NCBI GenBank assembly: GCA_020747065.1
Contig: JAGMVK010000001.1
Coordinates: 2,480,001 to 2,544,000, forward strand
Direction: 5' to 3'
Source of the DNA: Cadophora sp. MPI-SDFR-AT-0126
Taxonomy: Eukaryota > Ascomycota > Leotiomycetes > Helotiales > Ploettnerulaceae
Length of the DNA: 64,000 nt
Shown: piece by piece, positions 9,826-20,131 of the stretch
Layout of the letters: every line of letters starts with the position of its first letter
Numbering within the stretch: the first letter of the stretch is position 1
Notes under the pieces: model-generated
The model's database searches: none
Told to the model about the DNA's origin: nothing
What the model saw: only the letters and a program-made list of their open reading frames with translations
Position numbers and translations under genes: made by a program

Positions 9826-11584
9826 TCAATCAACCGAGGTCCTGCTGTTGATCTTGACAAAGAAATCAGACTGTTTAACAAACCAAGCATTGTGCAGCGT
9901 CCAATCACTATTGTCTTTGGCAAAAGAAATCTGTATTACGATGTCAGTAATCTTTCTACCGCTACCTCAACCACCCTCGAGTACGCTTACCTCAAATTGT
10001 CTTAACATAGTAGGCACCAACTTATACATCTCCAACAAACTTATGTTCTTCCCAATACAAGTCCTAGCACCCATACCAAACGAAAATAGCGCATTATTCA
10101 TTTCACTTCTCTTCGAATCACTCACCTCCAACCACCTTTCAGGCCGATAATTCTCGGGCTCGGACCCATAAACAGTCTGGTTGAGATGCACCACCCAGGC
10201 ATTAGCGCCAACAATCGTACCAGCAGGTATGAAACTCTTGCCAGCCTGAAGACCATGCGCAGGCACGATTCTTTCGAGGGCAAGTCCCACAGCGGGATGC
10301 ATTCGAAGAGACTCCTGGATGACGGCACCCAGGTATGGGAGATTTCGGGCCTGCTCCCACGAGACGATTTGTTCCATTGGACCGAGATCTGCATCTTCCA
10401 TTTCCCGGAGAAGATTATTCATTACCTCGGGATGTTTCATCAAGAAGTAGAACACGGCTCTCAAAGTGATTGCAGTGGTATCTGAGCCGGCGAAAACATT
10501 GGCGACGGTGAGTGCAAGAACGCGTTGATCGCTGATGAACTCTGGGTCTTTCTTGTTGGCAGCGAGGAACCTGTCCAGGAAGTCACGACGAGCTGGAGAA
10601 GCTTTTTCCTCGTCTTGATGCTTGGAGTCGTCACTTCCGGAGAGTCGAGATGCCATTCTGGATCTCGCAAAAACGGCAACTGGTGAAGTGGTATCAACGA
10701 ATCCTTTCTCAGCACACCAAAGCATCAGTGGATTCTTGAGGAATACGCGGTCCAGCCAAGGAGCTTGACCAACCTGAAAATACAGAATCAGATCTCGCCC
10801 AACAAATCATTTTGCAGTTCAGGGTTCTTCAGTTGGGCATGACTTACCACGGCGAAATAGTTCAGCATCCGTTCGAGAACCGATATTACACCGTCGATAT
10901 CCTTTCCTTGGTCTACGAATCCAAGTCTTTTCGAGAATGTGAGCTCTCCGATGACATCGAAAGCATAATACTGGAGCCATGTACCGAAGTCCAAGATTCC
11001 ATCGGCGCCAGGTTTATCGACGACTCTATGTTGCAGCTGTGTGAGGAATGCTGCAATAGTTGAGTCCACGAGCGGCTCAAATGTCACCAAGTTGCTCATA
11101 GAATATGCACTAGCAACGGAACGGCGCAACTTAGCATGAAACTTCTCGTCTTCTGAGTTGAAGAGACTGTGCAGTGGCTTCCCTTTCACGATATTTTGCT
11201 GAACAGGGTAGAATCCGGACTAGATAGATGAAATCAGCTCGCTGAATGGAAATTTTCAAGTAGTGTTTTGAAAGTTACCTTCACGTAGCCAGCATTAAGT
11301 GCATATATTTTCTTGGTCGCCTCCCAATCCGCAACAAGTACCGTCTTGGGACCAATCCTCACCAAATCTCCGTACTTTTCATGAAGTTTGATGTGCGTCG
11401 CTTCAGGTCGCCGCCCCCAGACCACGAAAAGCCGCCAGTAATCTGTAAGAGATGCCACAAATGGTCCCGGTATATGATTTATTCCGTGTCCATATTTGTT
11501 CTTCAGAAGCTGAGCAGCTACGACTGCTGCAAAAACGCCAAAGAGTGCAAGGCCTCGAAGTTCCAATAGAGATTCGACGAGCAT
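9826..11584 (-). CDS. cytochrome P450 monooxygenase, pisatin-demethylase-like
   Basis: Membrane-anchored microsomal P450 of about 521 residues. The ATG at 11584 starts a hydrophobic anchor (LALFGVFAAVVAAQLL) followed by the proline hinge HIPGPFVASL. The I-helix oxygen motif is FAGSDTT (about residue 321). The K-helix is ESLRMHP. The haem loop is FSFGMGARTCIG, with Cys465 as the thiolate ligand. Exons are 11279-11584, 10848-11219, 9991-10773 and 9826-9930, and all introns are phase 0 (11220-11278, 10774-10847, 9931-9990). Sequence style (WLDRVFLKNPLM, GRRPEATHIKLHEKYGDLVR) recalls the pisatin demethylase/benzoate hydroxylase-like fungal families. An upstream non-ATG extension is rejected. It is divergent from the acyl-CoA dehydrogenase, with a shared TTCCG-containing promoter. 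Substrate unknown. Confidence 0.9.
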
Positions 11585-12202
11585 TTTGAAAGGAAGAGGC
11601 AGGTACTTGGGAATGTGATTTTGCAAATATGAAGTTGGCCTAGCTGGAGTTATTGCTCTGTATCGCCTCTGTAATGGCGACCGATTACAATGCTTAAATT
11701 GGGTACTGTTCTGCCTCGACTGAATCTGCTAGGCACCAAATGAAGACGCAACAATTCCTAGGACGTGAACCGCGGCATCAAAGATTTACCGAAACCTGCA
11801 ACAGTTGGCTCGCGCGGTCTTGCCTAGCTGGGTAATCCGCCTCTCTATTTCATTAGTCCCGGTAGATCCACGAGGACTTGACGTAAAACCGTCTGCACTG
11901 AAAGTCTTCCGAATCGATGCAAAAACTCCCCTCTTCCCCGCATCCCCTTTCGAGGATACTCGCTTGAGAGTGTTCCGCAAGAAAACTAACGTGTGGTACT
12001 GGTTCTAAGATGTGGGGAAGGACATACTCTGTTCCGCCTCATTTCCGCAGGTTCGGAATGTCTCGCTTAGTAGAGAAAAGGGGACAGCCGAAGTGTTTGG
12101 CGACACCAGAACAATATTGCGGCCGAGCCGGACGAGTAACAATTCATTTTTCTAGAAATACCTGATACATCGGAAGAGAAGAGAGGCGTAGATCCGCAAG
12201 TC
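11585..12202. promoter_or_regulatory. divergent P450/ACAD promoter with TTCCG motifs
   Basis: 618-bp divergent region without a supported gene. TTCCG occurs at 11973-11977, 12032-12036 and 12043-12047, and CGGAA at 12054-12058. The last pair, TTCCGCAGGTTCGGAA, is an inverted repeat with a 6-bp spacer. The density matches the other cluster promoters. Confidence 0.55.
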
Positions 12203-14012
12203 ATGGCGAAATCCCCGAATCACAGCCCATGGTATCATGGCTCTCGAATCCCATTCGCTGAGCCAGCTTGGTCACGTGGCAGTCCATCCCCCTACCTGAA
12301 GGACTCTCATCGCAGATTAAGGGACGCAATGAGAGCTTGGGTCGAAGTGGTTAGATATAGATCACTTTATATCGAACGATGTTAACCATATTTCCAAGTA
12401 GAACGCCATCCCTTATGCCTCGACATGGGAAGAGGAAGAGAATCTCCCCAAAGACATCTACCAGAAAGCAGCAAAAGCCGGAATTTTAATGCCAATGGCC
12501 GCCGGAAAGTCAATACCACCCGAATGGGCAGGGAAGTACCCCATCATTGGAGACATCAAGCCTGAAGAATGGGACGGCTTCCATGATTTCATCATTCATG
12601 ATGAGCTGAATCGAGTAGGTGGGATTGGGTGAGTTGTTCAGATATCCAATAGCGGCAGACGACTCAAACTGACTTGACTAGAGTGCCAAATGGTCTAATA
12701 GGAGGAGTAGTCAGTACTACCTGAGTTTCTGCTACTCTTTGTCTAACGACAATAGACTTTAGTGATGCCAGCCATCCTCAAAAATGGTTCTCCCGATGTG
12801 CGGGAACGGTAAGCCTATGGGTGATAAATCACACTTTATCTGTGCTGACCCAACCAGGATTTCCAAGGAAGTCTTCTCTGGCCAGAAGAGGCTATGCCTA
12901 GCCATTACAGAGCCAGATGCAGGTTCAGATGTCGCCGCACTGGCAACTGAAGCTGTTTTGACTGCTGATGGTAAACACTACAGAGTCAATGGGCAGAAGA
13001 AGGTAAGTAAGTTTCTTCACTCTCGATAGAAAAGTTTTGACAAGGCGAAAATTTAGTGGATTACGTCTGGAATGTATGCAGACTACTTCTTCACCCTGAC
13101 AAAGACCTCTGCGAATGGGATGACCATGCTGCTAATTCCCAAAACAAAAGATGTTTCGGTAAGGCACATGAAGATGTCCGGATCTTCATCTGCCGGCACT
13201 GCATTTGTTGATTTTGATGATGTTTTGGTGCCGGTGGAAAATGTGATTGGTGAGGTCGGGAAGGGATTCAAGTGTATTGTATCAAATTTCAATCACGAGG
13301 TAGGTTTTTCTGAAAGGTGTTGTTGCTTCAGTGGTAGTGAAGTATCTGACACTGAAGTTTTGTTCAGAGGCTTTTCATCTCTTTTCAGTCAGTACGTGGA
13401 GCACGAGTATGCTTGGAAGATGTGATATCGTAAGTTTGTCCCGAAACAATCATTATATATTGCAAAATTTACTGATCTTCCTAGGTATGCCTCTTCCCGG
13501 GAGACGTTTGGCAAAAAACTCATAGACCACCGTAAGTCTACACAATCTTTGCCAGCCCCGGCTAACGATATTCAGCTGTCATCCGCTTCAAACTTGCTCA
13601 CATGGCCCGTGAGACCGAAGCGCTGCAGTCTTGGATTGAGGTAAATCTTCCAGGTATCCTCGTCTTTCTGCCAAACTACTAATTTTTTTTTTTTCAGACT
13701 CTGATCTTTCAATTGAACTCCCTCAGTGCCGCAGATGCTGAGCTTCTCATAGCAGGACAAATTGCTCAGTTGAAGGCACATTCCGGTATTGTACTCCAGA
13801 ATGTTGTTCGCGATGCAATCCAGATTCTGGGAGGAATAGGTCTAACTAGGGGTGGAAGAGGGGAGAGAGTCGAGAGGATATGGAGAGACGTAAAAGCAAT
13901 TTCGGTACCTGGAGGAAGCGAGGAGATTATGTTGGACTTGTCCGTCAGGAGAGCAGTGAAGGCTGCAGACGCTCTGCAAGGAATAGAAGGGGGTTCGAAG
14001 GCAAAGCTATAA
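12203..14012 (+). CDS. acyl-CoA dehydrogenase family flavoprotein
   Basis: FAD enzyme of about 442 residues that introduces an alpha,beta double bond into an acyl-CoA or a related carrier. After nine introns the family signatures are in order: AKAGILMPMAAG in the N-terminal helical domain, LAITEPDAGSDVAALAT (first signature), NGQKKWITSGMYADYFFTLT, a middle beta domain ending GEVGKGFKCIVSNFNHER, and the C-terminal SRETFGKKLIDHPVIRFKLA and VRDAIQILGGIGLTRGG. Introns are 12347-12401, 12629-12681, 12710-12755, 12809-12857, 13003-13056, 13300-13367, 13430-13484, 13532-13575 and 13641-13697; frames and phases close throughout, so it is intact. The first donor (GTGGTT) is weak. No obvious C-terminal SKL-type PTS1 (ends KAKL), so peroxisomal location is uncertain. 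It marks the likely right end of the cluster. Confidence 0.88.
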
Positions 14013-15082
14013 GAGCAGGAGTTCCCGAAAAATGAATTTGAAAATGGCACAGCACAGCTTACTGGAACGATCTTGGTCTCAGAACAATATTCACATATCA
14101 CGTGCAAACTGTAGCCAGGCTATCAAGCTGTTCGCCAGGTTATGACTTCTCAAACTGCATTACTACTTCGAGAAACGAAACGATGTGAAAATGCGCAAAG
14201 GCTTTCCAGCTTCGCACAACTCCTTCAGGTGGGCAGAGGGTCACTAAAAATAACAGGTCACGTGTTAATGCTTTGACCCCTTAGAGTTTTTATTTCAACC
14301 GAGTTCTTCCTATGCTTCGACAGATTCGTGGCTGTACTTTAACGGATCTCCATTCCGTATAAGTGTTAACAAGCCTTCGTATAAATGATTCTCTGTTACC
14401 ACTACCTCGACAGCCGCTTCATTTTGGTAGCTGGAGGATTACGACGATCTCCAGGTCGGTACCCACAGAATTCGTCAGCCCGACAGCTCCTAACCCGCGC
14501 TGTGGCTGACTGACCGCTCGATCCAAGCTGTCTTGAGGGATTATTGCAGAGCTGGCTCAGGTCGAGATAAGTTTCCTTCAATAACAGTTGTCTCGTCTTG
14601 GGATGGTTTTGAAGTTCGACAGGTCGCATCGATGGGCGATTTCTTCGCATGACGGGACGGCGATCAGCTCCACGATATCTATGCCAAGACACGTATTCCT
14701 TTGCGGATCTTCTCTTTAAGTTCGGACGACAATGATGCTCGGGCTTCGTCTGTGTTTCATCCGCGAATTCTATGCCAAGCACAGCATAGCGGCTGCTCCC
14801 AAACAGTGGGAAACCCCCGCTGCGGGAACCAAGCTTCAGTCTATTTACAACCTGGCAGTCATCCTTACCGGATCGAGGCTTGCCGCGTACGAAAGGAAGT
14901 AATACATATGGATGACATGCTCCTCGTCTCTGATTTGTCTTTTTTTCTTTCTGTTTTATCTCTGTCACTTTTGGTCTTTGACTACTGCTCAGGTACATTC
15001 CTTTCGTGTAGATACCCTAGCCATCCCTTGCTTCGTTCCTGTATATTTGTTACTTTTCCTTTCCAACATTTATCTTTCTCTC
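14013..15082. other. intergenic, promoter of the DUF5672 gene
   Basis: No gene supported. Open frames on both strands (up to 198 codons on minus) have no domain and atypical composition. A CACGTG-like site lies near 14262, and T-rich leader sequence precedes the ATG at 15083. Confidence 0.5.
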
Positions 15083-16141
15083 ATGTTCAAACCCGCGGCA
15101 ATTATGGCTGCATGGCAAGCACCAGTTCGAAAGAACCAATTCGTGAGGAATTGGGCAATTCTTCTGCTGCTATTTCTTTTATTCGTGTATTGCATGTAGG
15201 AGCCCTCATTCCTATACTTACAACCCTATCTGATTTCTTTAGATCTTGGAATGACCTACAGTACTCCCTACCAAGCTTCAACTCCAGCACCACGACCGTG
15301 CTTCCTCCTTCTCCCTACGATCCCCGAAAGTTAGCCTTCCTCGTCGAAACTCGACCTCTTCCCCACCTCCCCGCGCTCTTCACCCATATGATGACCATCA
15401 TACCCCCCGAATGGACATTCAAATTCATGGGCTCGCCAGTCGCAGTGGCATTTATGCGTGCCTCGCCCACGATATCCCGTTTCGAAGCTTCTGGGAAACT
15501 GCAGTTCCTCGATATCCCATCGAATTATAGCCTCTCGAACCGTGAAACCATCTCACAAATGTTTACCGATCCACACCTTTATAGGGACATCCTCTCCCCT
15601 GCCGAGCATTTGCTAGTCTGGCAGCCCGATAGCATATTCTGCGCCAATGCACCGACTACACTAAACGATTTTCTGCAGTGGGATTGGATCGGGGCACCTT
15701 GGTCGAAGACGGCTGCCTATGGAGGAAATGGTGGATTGAGTTTGCGGAAAGTGTCAAAGATAATGGATGTGCTGGGGAATAAAACGAGAAGACATGGTGA
15801 TGGGGCCTTGGAGGATCTTTGGCTGGCGCAACGGCTGCATGAGATGCAGGGGAATACAATGCCAGGAGCGAACATTAGTAAAACGTTCAGTGTGGAAAGT
15901 GTATGGGATGAGACGCCGTTGGGATATCATATTGGATGGCTCGGCGTACATCATGAACAGGTAGGAATCCCCGCTCAGAAGCGTAATAACTTCGAAACCC
16001 AATGAATGGGTTCCTGCTAAAAGAGTACAGATTTGGGATGATCAAAGTCAGGTCGATCATATCATGGAGTACTGCCCAGAAGTCAAGATGATTCTCGGCA
16101 TGAAATTAGACAATGACAAGCCAGCAGGCATTCCTCGTTAA
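15083..16141 (+). CDS. DUF5672 family type II membrane protein, putative glycosyltransferase
   Basis: Protein of about 310 residues. The first exon (15083-15186) encodes a short cytosolic basic tail and a signal anchor (NWAILLLLFLLF). A 56-nt intron (15187-15242) joins it to exon 15243-15960, and a second intron (15961-16030) leads to 16031-16141, ending GIPR. The lumenal part has features of the DUF5672 group: KLAFLVETRPLPHLPALFTH, FKFMGSP, LVWQPDSIFC, DFLQWDWIGAPW, GGNGGLSLRK and EDLWLAQRL, which resemble a GT-A-like fold with an acidic loop. The in-frame upstream extension to 14701 is rejected because it lacks any anchor and runs through non-coding-like sequence. A role in protein or cell-wall glycosylation in the Golgi is inference. 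Confidence 0.75.
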
Positions 16142-17861
16142 TCAAGTTATGCAATTCTATGTTCATGTCGCCCGCACGATAATCGAAGCTAAGTACGGCG
16201 TGTGATGGCTGGTGCTCTCACGGGCAAACGAATGCTATGTGGACTGAAGTCCTGGGTGGATTGGCCTCATTCAACGCAGAACTTCAACGCAGAGTTTCAC
16301 AATCAGCTCACCTTCACAGTGTCCAAATGGCTCCTTGCCCTATCAATCCCTTTGAATTGAACTCAGGTGAAACTAGCCACTACTTTCATTGAATAGAGTT
16401 CTTGCAATCACTGGCATACGGGCTTAAACAATCACTCGGATAGAGGGAGACACGCGGCACTTTTCACTAACGACGACTGTGAAAATCACACCTTACACCT
16501 GCAATGGACTTCCCTAGCCTTGAGGGCATATATACAACACACCTCCCACCACAATACCGATTCGCTCCCCAATGGATTGTTCTTTACCGATCCTATTCAC
16601 GGGTTTGGGCTTGTGGCAGATGGACAGGTGGGTGATCGACTTACCAAATTGTCGCCATTTCTCTTTGATTTATCTGTCTATTGTCGTTTTTCTGTTTCGT
16701 GCATACTTCCCTGTTGCCTATCGCCTTCACTACATCTCACGATACATCTCAGGTGGTTTGAGATCCAAGGAGCTTTTGAGATGACAGTGAAGATGTCTCT
16801 GACAACAGCCATCCTCCACTGTCATCCAATATGCATAAATGTTCCACCCGAAGGGTTTCCACAGGTGCTGAGATTGTACAAATACCATGCGGGTACGTTA
16901 GAACACGCTTGCATGAGCATGCTGTTCACCGTTCAAGAATACGGCTTGAGTTGGGTGGTTTCAATTACGACTTGATCTCTTGTGATCCAAATCAAAAAGC
17001 CAGTGGTTCATAATCGTTTTGAACTCTCCGGACGCACAGTACCGGCTCACTTGAAGTTCTAGATCCATGAGATATTTATAGTATTGTTCTGACTGTAAGA
17101 GCCACTCGGCTTGTGTACTCCTCAGTTAAAGGTTACATTCACTCATTTTTCTGCAAGATCGAGCTATTCACGAGTCAATAATAAAATTGAATTGAGCTCC
17201 TGCTCAAAAGCCGAGGGTTGTGGACTTAGCTGCAGTGTATGAGCATTGATGACTGTTGAAGTATGGGAGTAGTGTCACAAAACGACAACCAGATTCGTAC
17301 GGTGCAACACTTGAATTATAGACGAGGTGTCTATATGATGTGCGTAATTTGCATACGGAAGCTACTACATAAAATGCTTAATACGGTTAGTGCGTTGGGG
17401 GCAATTAGTGAAAGGAACGGAAAATTTCAAGATCCCGGTGAAAGCAGGAGGACGAAAGGCATGACAATAATCATGTAGGCGAAGATTCCGGTTATGATAT
17501 ATCAGTGACGAAGGAGAGAACGGGCTTGGTAGAGGTGGATCGAGAGGACATTGGGACGAGCCCCCACTAACAGCTTTCAGAAAGACATGGGGCAGCATCA
17601 AATCCGAATTTGCGAATTTCTCCTCGTAGCCTCATTCACTGTAAAGACCTTGCCATGCTAGTTCTATCCAGTTTTAATTATGTGAATCGATAACATGCGG
17701 TCTTTCTTATATAAATTCTTCTGTAGATGAAAGACGCATCCTCCACCCGCCCTCGCGTTTATTTCGGTGGATCTTGGAGATCTACGTGAACCCTTTTTTG
17801 CACTCCACACTTCAATCTGCTTCTTCCTCTCTCCTCTTTATCCACTCATTTACAGATCGAA
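16142..17861. other. 1.7-kb gene-free stretch
   Basis: I see no gene. Open frames such as 16520-16975 have no domain, no codon bias visible to me, and no convincing splice partners. A TATA-like TCTTATATAAATTC lies near 17708, about 170 bases upstream of the 5S gene. Confidence 0.5.
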
Positions 17862-17877
17862 ATAGCCATGTGGCTAT
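17862..17877. repeat. perfect inverted repeat next to the 5S gene
   Basis: ATAGCCATGTGGCTAT has 7-bp perfect arms around a two-base centre and ends two bases before the 5S rRNA 5' end. It could be an upstream pol III element or chance. Confidence 0.7.
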
Positions 17878-17878
17878 C

Positions 17879-17997
17879 ACATACGACCATAGATTGAGGA
17901 GACCTGGGCATCCCGTCCGCTCTGCCATTCATAAGCCTCAAATCGGAGGATTAGTAGTTGGGTGGGTGACCACCAGCGAATACCCTCTGTTGTATGT
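17879..17997 (+). rRNA. 5S ribosomal RNA, dispersed single copy
   Basis: 119-nt gene. The ends ACATACGAC and GTTGTATGT pair over nine positions to make helix I. Helix II is seen as TTGAGG with CCTCAA. The conserved core includes CCCGTCCGCTC and the internal pol III control region TAGTAGTTGGGTGGGTGACC, followed by ACCAGCGAATACCC. This matches the fungal 5S consensus closely and the strand is unambiguous. Filamentous ascomycetes typically have dispersed 5S genes rather than 5S inside the rDNA unit, which fits. Protein frames crossing it are spurious. Confidence 0.95.
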
Positions 17998-18000
17998 TGG

Positions 18001-18011
18001 TTTTCTTTTTT
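18001..18011 (+). terminator. T-rich pol III terminator of the 5S gene
   Basis: TTTTCTTTTTT starts three bases after the 5S 3' end, the usual RNA polymerase III stop signal. Confidence 0.8.
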
Positions 18012-18808
18012 CTCTTTCTTTTGCTTTCCTTACATTTGAGGGAAGCAGAGAAGATGTCAAATTGAAGATGAGTGACCCGTGCCGCATTTGATAAGACATA
18101 AACCATGGAATGTCGTGTTAAGATTACTCGAAGACCTCTCGTTCTATGAAGCTTGGAGTGTATGGATGATGACTTCCTCAAACTTTTGTCTGTATTTGTC
18201 AGACGAAGAAGTATTAATTCCACGAGCCACTATGTACTCTTCTCAAAGAGTGGAGGGAATTGGAGAACATGAAAGCCAGGGGTGAACTCCTATCCAGAAC
18301 GATCTTCAAGCGGCATTTGTCTACTCTCATAATGATTGTGAGTTCCAGTTCTTTAACATTGGACAAGGGAACCGAAGCCGACTGATGATATTTTATAGAT
18401 AAATGCTAGAGAAAATGCATCAATCTGATCGAAAGCAAGATGCCTCGCTTAAGCCCCTGCCAAGTCTATTCGAAGGCCAGCTCGTGATGAGCCTTTAAAA
18501 GCAGCGCCACAACCCTCACGAGATCATCCTCCTGCATTTACCCCACTAACAACCTTATCTCAGAAACTTTGCGTTAAGAAATCACCCTCATGGCTGTCAC
18601 TGGTATTCACAGAAGCAGCACCAAACTTGCTATTCGACACTTCTAAATATCATCTAAAGGGGCGGATGCTTCGAACAGGCAAGGGGTAGACCGCTGTGCC
18701 GTGGAGACGCTTGCTACCACCAAGTTTGCGAGCCAACCTCTTCCACGCTCATACTATGTCGCATTCAAAATTATATTCAACTTCAAGTCCCAAGTAGAGT
18801 CATGCGAG
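18012..18808. other. upstream region of the ankyrin gene
   Basis: No gene seen. Frames here are short. The ankyrin reading frame stays open back to an ATG at 18701, so part of this may be 5' coding rather than leader. Confidence 0.4.
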
Positions 18809-19804
18809 ATGTCGTTCCGGAACTTCGACAAGTTGCGATCAGTTGAAAACATATCCACAACAACAGGGTATTGCTCCGACCCCACGATAGGCAATTCCCT
18901 CGAAGAAGTCGAAGAAGAAGATCGCTGGACAGACCTCCAACTGGCATCTCGAGATGGTGACCTGCCAACAATAGAGCGACTCCTCTCAGAGCCTTCCACC
19001 AATATCAATGCTCCCCCAATTGGATGGTACGGCCAGAACGCTCTCCAAGCAGCATGTGCGCAGAGCCATACATCTGTCGTTGCACGATTGATCGCAGCAG
19101 GGGCAGATGTGAATGCTGCAGGGGATTTCAATCGCCCTAGAACAGCGTTACAAATCGCTGCTGTATCAGGCAATGTCGAGATCGTGGATATGCTTCTCGC
19201 TGCTGGTGCGGACGTCAATGTCCCAGCAGCGAAGTACAATGGCCGGACTGCTCTGCAAGCTGCATCTGAAGGAGGTCATTTACCCGTGATCGAAAAGTTA
19301 CTCGAAATCGGAGAAGATGTGAATGCTCCTGGCGCGCATTATGGAGGGTTGACAGCATTGCAAGCATCTTGTTCGCCTACCAGCAATATTGCAGCAGTTG
19401 GCAGACTGCTCGCAGCAGGCGCAGATGTTAATGCACCTCCATCTCGATATTTTGGCTTGACTGCTTTGCAAAATGCATCTCTCCATGGAAATCTAGAGGT
19501 GGTGAATATGCTTCTCGATCATGGTGCCGATGTGAACGCAGCTGGTGCGTACAATGGAGGAGGGACCGCCCTTCTTGCCGCTGCCGAATGCGGATATGTT
19601 GAGATCGTTAAAAGGCTACTTGATGCCGGTGCAGATGCTGAAGTTGTGTCGGGTCAGAAGAAGCAAACCGCTTTACAAGTTGCGGCTGCTAATGGCCACG
19701 GAGAGGTTTTTGTGCTTCTCGAAGCTGCTGTGGAAAAGGCAAATGCAAGGAAGAGAGAGAAACAACTCTCCAGTGACGCTCTCGCTAGAAAGTTTGCAGA
19801 ATGA
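18809..19804 (+). CDS. ankyrin-repeat protein
   Basis: Single-exon protein of about 331 residues from the ATG at 18809 (367 from the alternative ATG at 18701). An acidic segment (SLEEVEEEDRW) precedes about eight ankyrin repeats of 33-36 residues, recognisable by TALQAA, GH/GN, VVxxLL and GADVNA (for example TALQIAAVSGNVEIVDMLLA). Repeat length is slightly longer than the canonical 33 because each loop ends with a YNG/YGG-type insertion. The last repeat degenerates into a Lys/Arg/Glu-rich tail. No other domain is attached. Ankyrin repeats bind proteins; the partner and role are unknown. It has no visible operon-like partner. Confidence 0.85.
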   Translation: MSFRNFDKLRSVENISTTTGYCSDPTIGNSLEEVEEEDRWTDLQLASRDGDLPTIERLLSEPSTNINAPPIGWYGQNALQAACAQSHTSVVARLIAAGADVNAAGDFNRPRTALQIAAVSGNVEIVDMLLAAGADVNVPAAKYNGRTALQAASEGGHLPVIEKLLEIGEDVNAPGAHYGGLTALQASCSPTSNIAAVGRLLAAGADVNAPPSRYFGLTALQNASLHGNLEVVNMLLDHGADVNAAGAYNGGGTALLAAAECGYVEIVKRLLDAGADAEVVSGQKKQTALQVAAANGHGEVFVLLEAAVEKANARKREKQLSSDALARKFAE

Positions 19805-20131
19805 TTTCAAGCATTACAAGTTTTCAAGTCTTGCCAAGGTTCTCTCATGTCATTCGTGACTTTTGCAAACCGAGGATCCTCGGATATTCTGTTTGGTGCA
19901 GTTACTTGCACTAACACTTACTGATGGAATAGGCAGTAGATACCTTGACATACAATGTGTAATACTCTATCTCCTTTTATAGTCTCGCCTTATTCTGACC
20001 CGATGACCGAGAAATTTTCGCCGATATTCTCTGTTTACTTTGAAGTCTGGACTAACAATATTGCAAGGCATGCACCAAGTACTTAAGTAGATAAGATTTT
20101 TTAGCGACGCTCCAAGATATCTGTATATCAC
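19805..20131. other. convergent 3' flanks
   Basis: Space between the ankyrin gene (plus) and the reductase gene (minus). Nothing else is seen. Confidence 0.5.

Noticed and set aside
9519..9923. Separate 134-residue minus gene
   Set aside because: Overlaps the final P450 exon in another frame and has no features.
14402..16005. Long frames on both strands (198 codons minus; 434-codon plus frame from 14701)
   Set aside because: Minus frame has no domain. The plus frame's N-terminal part is non-coding-like; splicing from ATG 15083 supplies a proper signal anchor instead.
16520..16975. 151-codon plus frame
   Set aside because: No domain, no splice partners and unlikely composition.
17774..18223. 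Protein frames around 17.8-18.2 kb on both strands
   Set aside because: They run through or lie against the 5S rRNA gene and its terminator.
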